DNA from: Caldifarciminota bacterium | Lineage (GTDB): Bacteria; WOR-3; Hydrothermia; UBA1063; CAJXJZ01 | Direction of reading: 5' to 3' | DNA: 16,777 bases | Assembly: GCA_027073945.1 (NCBI GenBank) | Contig: JALTEL010000610.1 | Span: 1-16,777 of the forward strand | Part shown: positions 16,401 to 16,777 of the stretch, piece after piece | Position numbering within the stretch: position 1 is the stretch's first letter | How the letters are laid out: every line of letters begins with the position of its first letter | Translations under genes and position numbers: made by a program | Notes under the pieces: model-generated | What the model saw: the letters and a program-made list of their open reading frames with translations, nothing else | Databases searched by the model: none | Told to the model about the DNA's origin: nothing

Positions 16401-16695
16401 TTGAAGAAAGTCCAAATTCTTTTAATGTTTCGCTTGCTATCAGATTTTCCGAAAGCTCATTTATATGGTTTTTCCCCAGTGGTGGCAAGGCAGCAAAATA
16501 TGCATCTCCTGCGAGTTTAAAAATAAATCCGCCATTTTTTTCAATCAATTTTTCCTGTTCTTCAAAAAACCTGTTGAGGACCAAAGTTAGTTTCTCAGTG
16601 CCACTTTTCCCTTGTTTTCTGAGGCTTTCGCTGAATGCAGTATAATCGGCGACGTCTTGCAACAGCAGCCAGCCGGAGTTCTTGTAAGCTTTCAA
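13438..16695 (-). CDS. Soluble-adenylyl-cyclase-like protein: two class III cyclase domains, AAA ATPase, TPR repeats
   Basis: 1085 residues; start TTG at 16695 (in-frame stop 9 nt upstream, no Shine-Dalgarno). Domains: C1 cyclase (about 8-150), C2 cyclase (about 175-340), AAA/STAND ATPase (about 345-640; Walker A GEAGIGKT 371-378, Walker B VVDNLHWVD at 464-472), then helical TPR-like repeats (about 690-950, e.g. SSYYNVGWIYFSKHDYKHAKKYFENSL). C1 keeps both metal Asp (14, 64) and the adenine-site Lys60. C2 lacks metal residues but has Thr279, Asn286 and Arg290 spaced exactly as Thr405, Asn412 and Arg416 of human ADCY10. An intramolecular C1/C2 active site producing cAMP is therefore likely. ATPase and TPR regions presumably sense a ligand or partner. 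It is convergent with the transporter operon and probably transcribed alone. Confidence 0.92.
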   Translation of the reverse strand: MKAYKNSGWLLLQDVADYTAFSESLRKQGKSGTEKLTLVLNRFFEEQEKLIEKNGGFIFKLAGDAYFAALPPLGKNHINELSENLIASETLKEFGLSSRIIAVSGIFKLSIIATSESIDVFPVGDNVFTLMRLEDVTEKNSIVINTDSNFPQYGEKFEKPEELKRIKVPDIIVNYRPEIVAFLRISSHNYETIVDISSFILKHIPYAFFSKAVPYKNGAMFVLFYGYPKATGKEKELAILSGFKIQEYLEKKHINYGIGISYDFVYTGVVGGRHFQELTFIGDGINIAARLAAQAQRNILLTQEISESVQEKYDFEYRGKIKLKGKTSQIPIVEFLGEKAKKITKLFVDREKEKNKLRNALIKKQKLIIRGEAGIGKTRLLYEALSYLNKAKYIVIQGFPNQPPLHAVKTIIKNLPDNIIAKFPPLRNIAEDTLRPDATVENTTTVLSLFLYQAIMEKGIWGLVVDNLHWVDSVSYSIIMEIATKESIGFIATLRSEYPLDIKAQDFNIMSLSTLPVEYTGKFIKSLVGNPVSGELLSYLYERSLGVPFLIEQFVTYLQDKNLTRVENGQTTLCKNASLEIPIDAFSLILARYDLLPDSEKRAIAVASCIGGEFTSMDVQAVLGKSVKLTLKESLKSGFIKEIEDKKYTFAHLLLKETVYAGLLGKKRMYTHRVIAKVFVKQGYDPYLIALHYEMGKAYRKSDFYWKKTFTKLIDMGFHKKAKEILDHIKNISVRETLHAKLLFHYGKYDEVEKIILKLLKQSRRKRRLNLLLFLASVYDFWGDYPRMKKVLKTIEKYEGYMDEEDIYEYKNSWGIYYDMSGQADRALQIYKNALKFARTAQQIASSYYNVGWIYFSKHDYKHAKKYFENSLKVAQGDRMMEAWPLLRIGQIEFSRGNMHNARVYLEESFSKFYDSGYWFGMSVSLNPLLSIFIATDNHEALVRLYNKVKSSILRPQVHTFLGFYFALKYFQDNKTAKEILGLLNKNEKKEAEIIELSLEGKLNRAYEKCAEQGFRFKWCSNIRPFIEKNAETTSDEAFILLKALWGSTTKEEIGTLKTVSRYHAYLPVNAILLKKIKNKKSESH

Positions 16696-16698
16696 TTT

Positions 16699-16725
16699 AT
16701 TATATTAAAGTCATTTTTAGTGTAT
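16699..16725 (-). promoter_or_regulatory. Tentative promoter at the cyclase gene start
   Basis: On the minus strand a perfect TATAAT (16704-16699) lies 3 nt before the TTG start, with TATACA (4 of 6 matches to -35) at 16 bp spacing. Transcription from it would begin within the first codons, so either this is a chance AT-rich match or the start codon lies slightly downstream. The rest of the gap to the window edge (to 16777) shows nothing else. Confidence 0.2.
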
Positions 16726-16777
16726 ATTGTTTTGCTTTGAAGATTTTTCCCGTTCTGCGCATCAATGTTATATGCAG

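Noticed and set aside
16196..16645. 149-codon open frame on the + strand inside the cyclase gene.
   Set aside because: It is antisense to a well-supported cyclase domain and its Ser/Phe-rich translation looks like a shadow frame without any domain.
1..16777. Search for CRISPR arrays, insertion sequences, tRNA or rRNA genes, phage genes and attachment sites.
   Set aside because: No regularly spaced repeats, transposase-like proteins, cloverleaf-like segments or integrase genes were seen; coding density is high and no gene looks foreign.

Overview
The window is a dense, AT-rich bacterial segment with 14 likely protein genes and no RNA genes, insertion sequences or CRISPR arrays that I can see. 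A periplasmic PpiD/SurA-type foldase and an ADP-heptose (LPS core) enzyme point to a Gram-negative cell with an outer membrane. The ABC exporter pair resembles the Thermotoga TM287/TM288 class, but I cannot place the organism from sequence alone; a deep-branching or uncultured anaerobic lineage is only a guess.

Region 1 (1-2392, + strand): the 3' part of a PpiD/SurA-like peptidyl-prolyl isomerase, a small single-pass membrane protein of FtsB/DivIC-like layout, and a SAM-dependent methyltransferase with BioC-like features. Region 2 (2518-6035, + strand): four overlapping genes, mnmE, purD, purE and a stand-alone HldE-C/RfaE2 nucleotidyltransferase, combining tRNA wobble modification, purine synthesis and LPS heptose activation. 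The MnmE has an intact GTPase domain but has lost its C-terminal Cys motif.

Region 3 (6036-13399, + strand): a 202-bp control region with a sigma70-like promoter and two palindromes, followed by six tightly packed genes: a MarR repressor, a DUF401 membrane protein, two ABC half-exporters, and a molybdate/tungstate-type permease and ATPase. The half-exporters carry the paired deviations of a heterodimer with one degenerate ATP site (an Asp-for-Glu Walker B and Gln switch residue in one subunit, an LSMGQ signature in the other). The second also has about 95 extra residues between TM1 and TM2. No molybdate/tungstate binding protein is encoded here.

Region 4 (13438-16695, - strand): a 1085-residue protein convergent with region 3, with two class III cyclase homology domains, an AAA/STAND-type ATPase and TPR-like repeats. 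This is the layout of soluble adenylyl cyclase (ADCY10). The active-site residues are split between the two cyclase domains as in that enzyme, so it is probably an active, signal-responsive cyclase.

The most interesting items are the sAC-like cyclase, the Cys-less MnmE, and the MarR operon joining DUF401, a degenerate-site exporter with an extra domain, and an orphan oxyanion importer.
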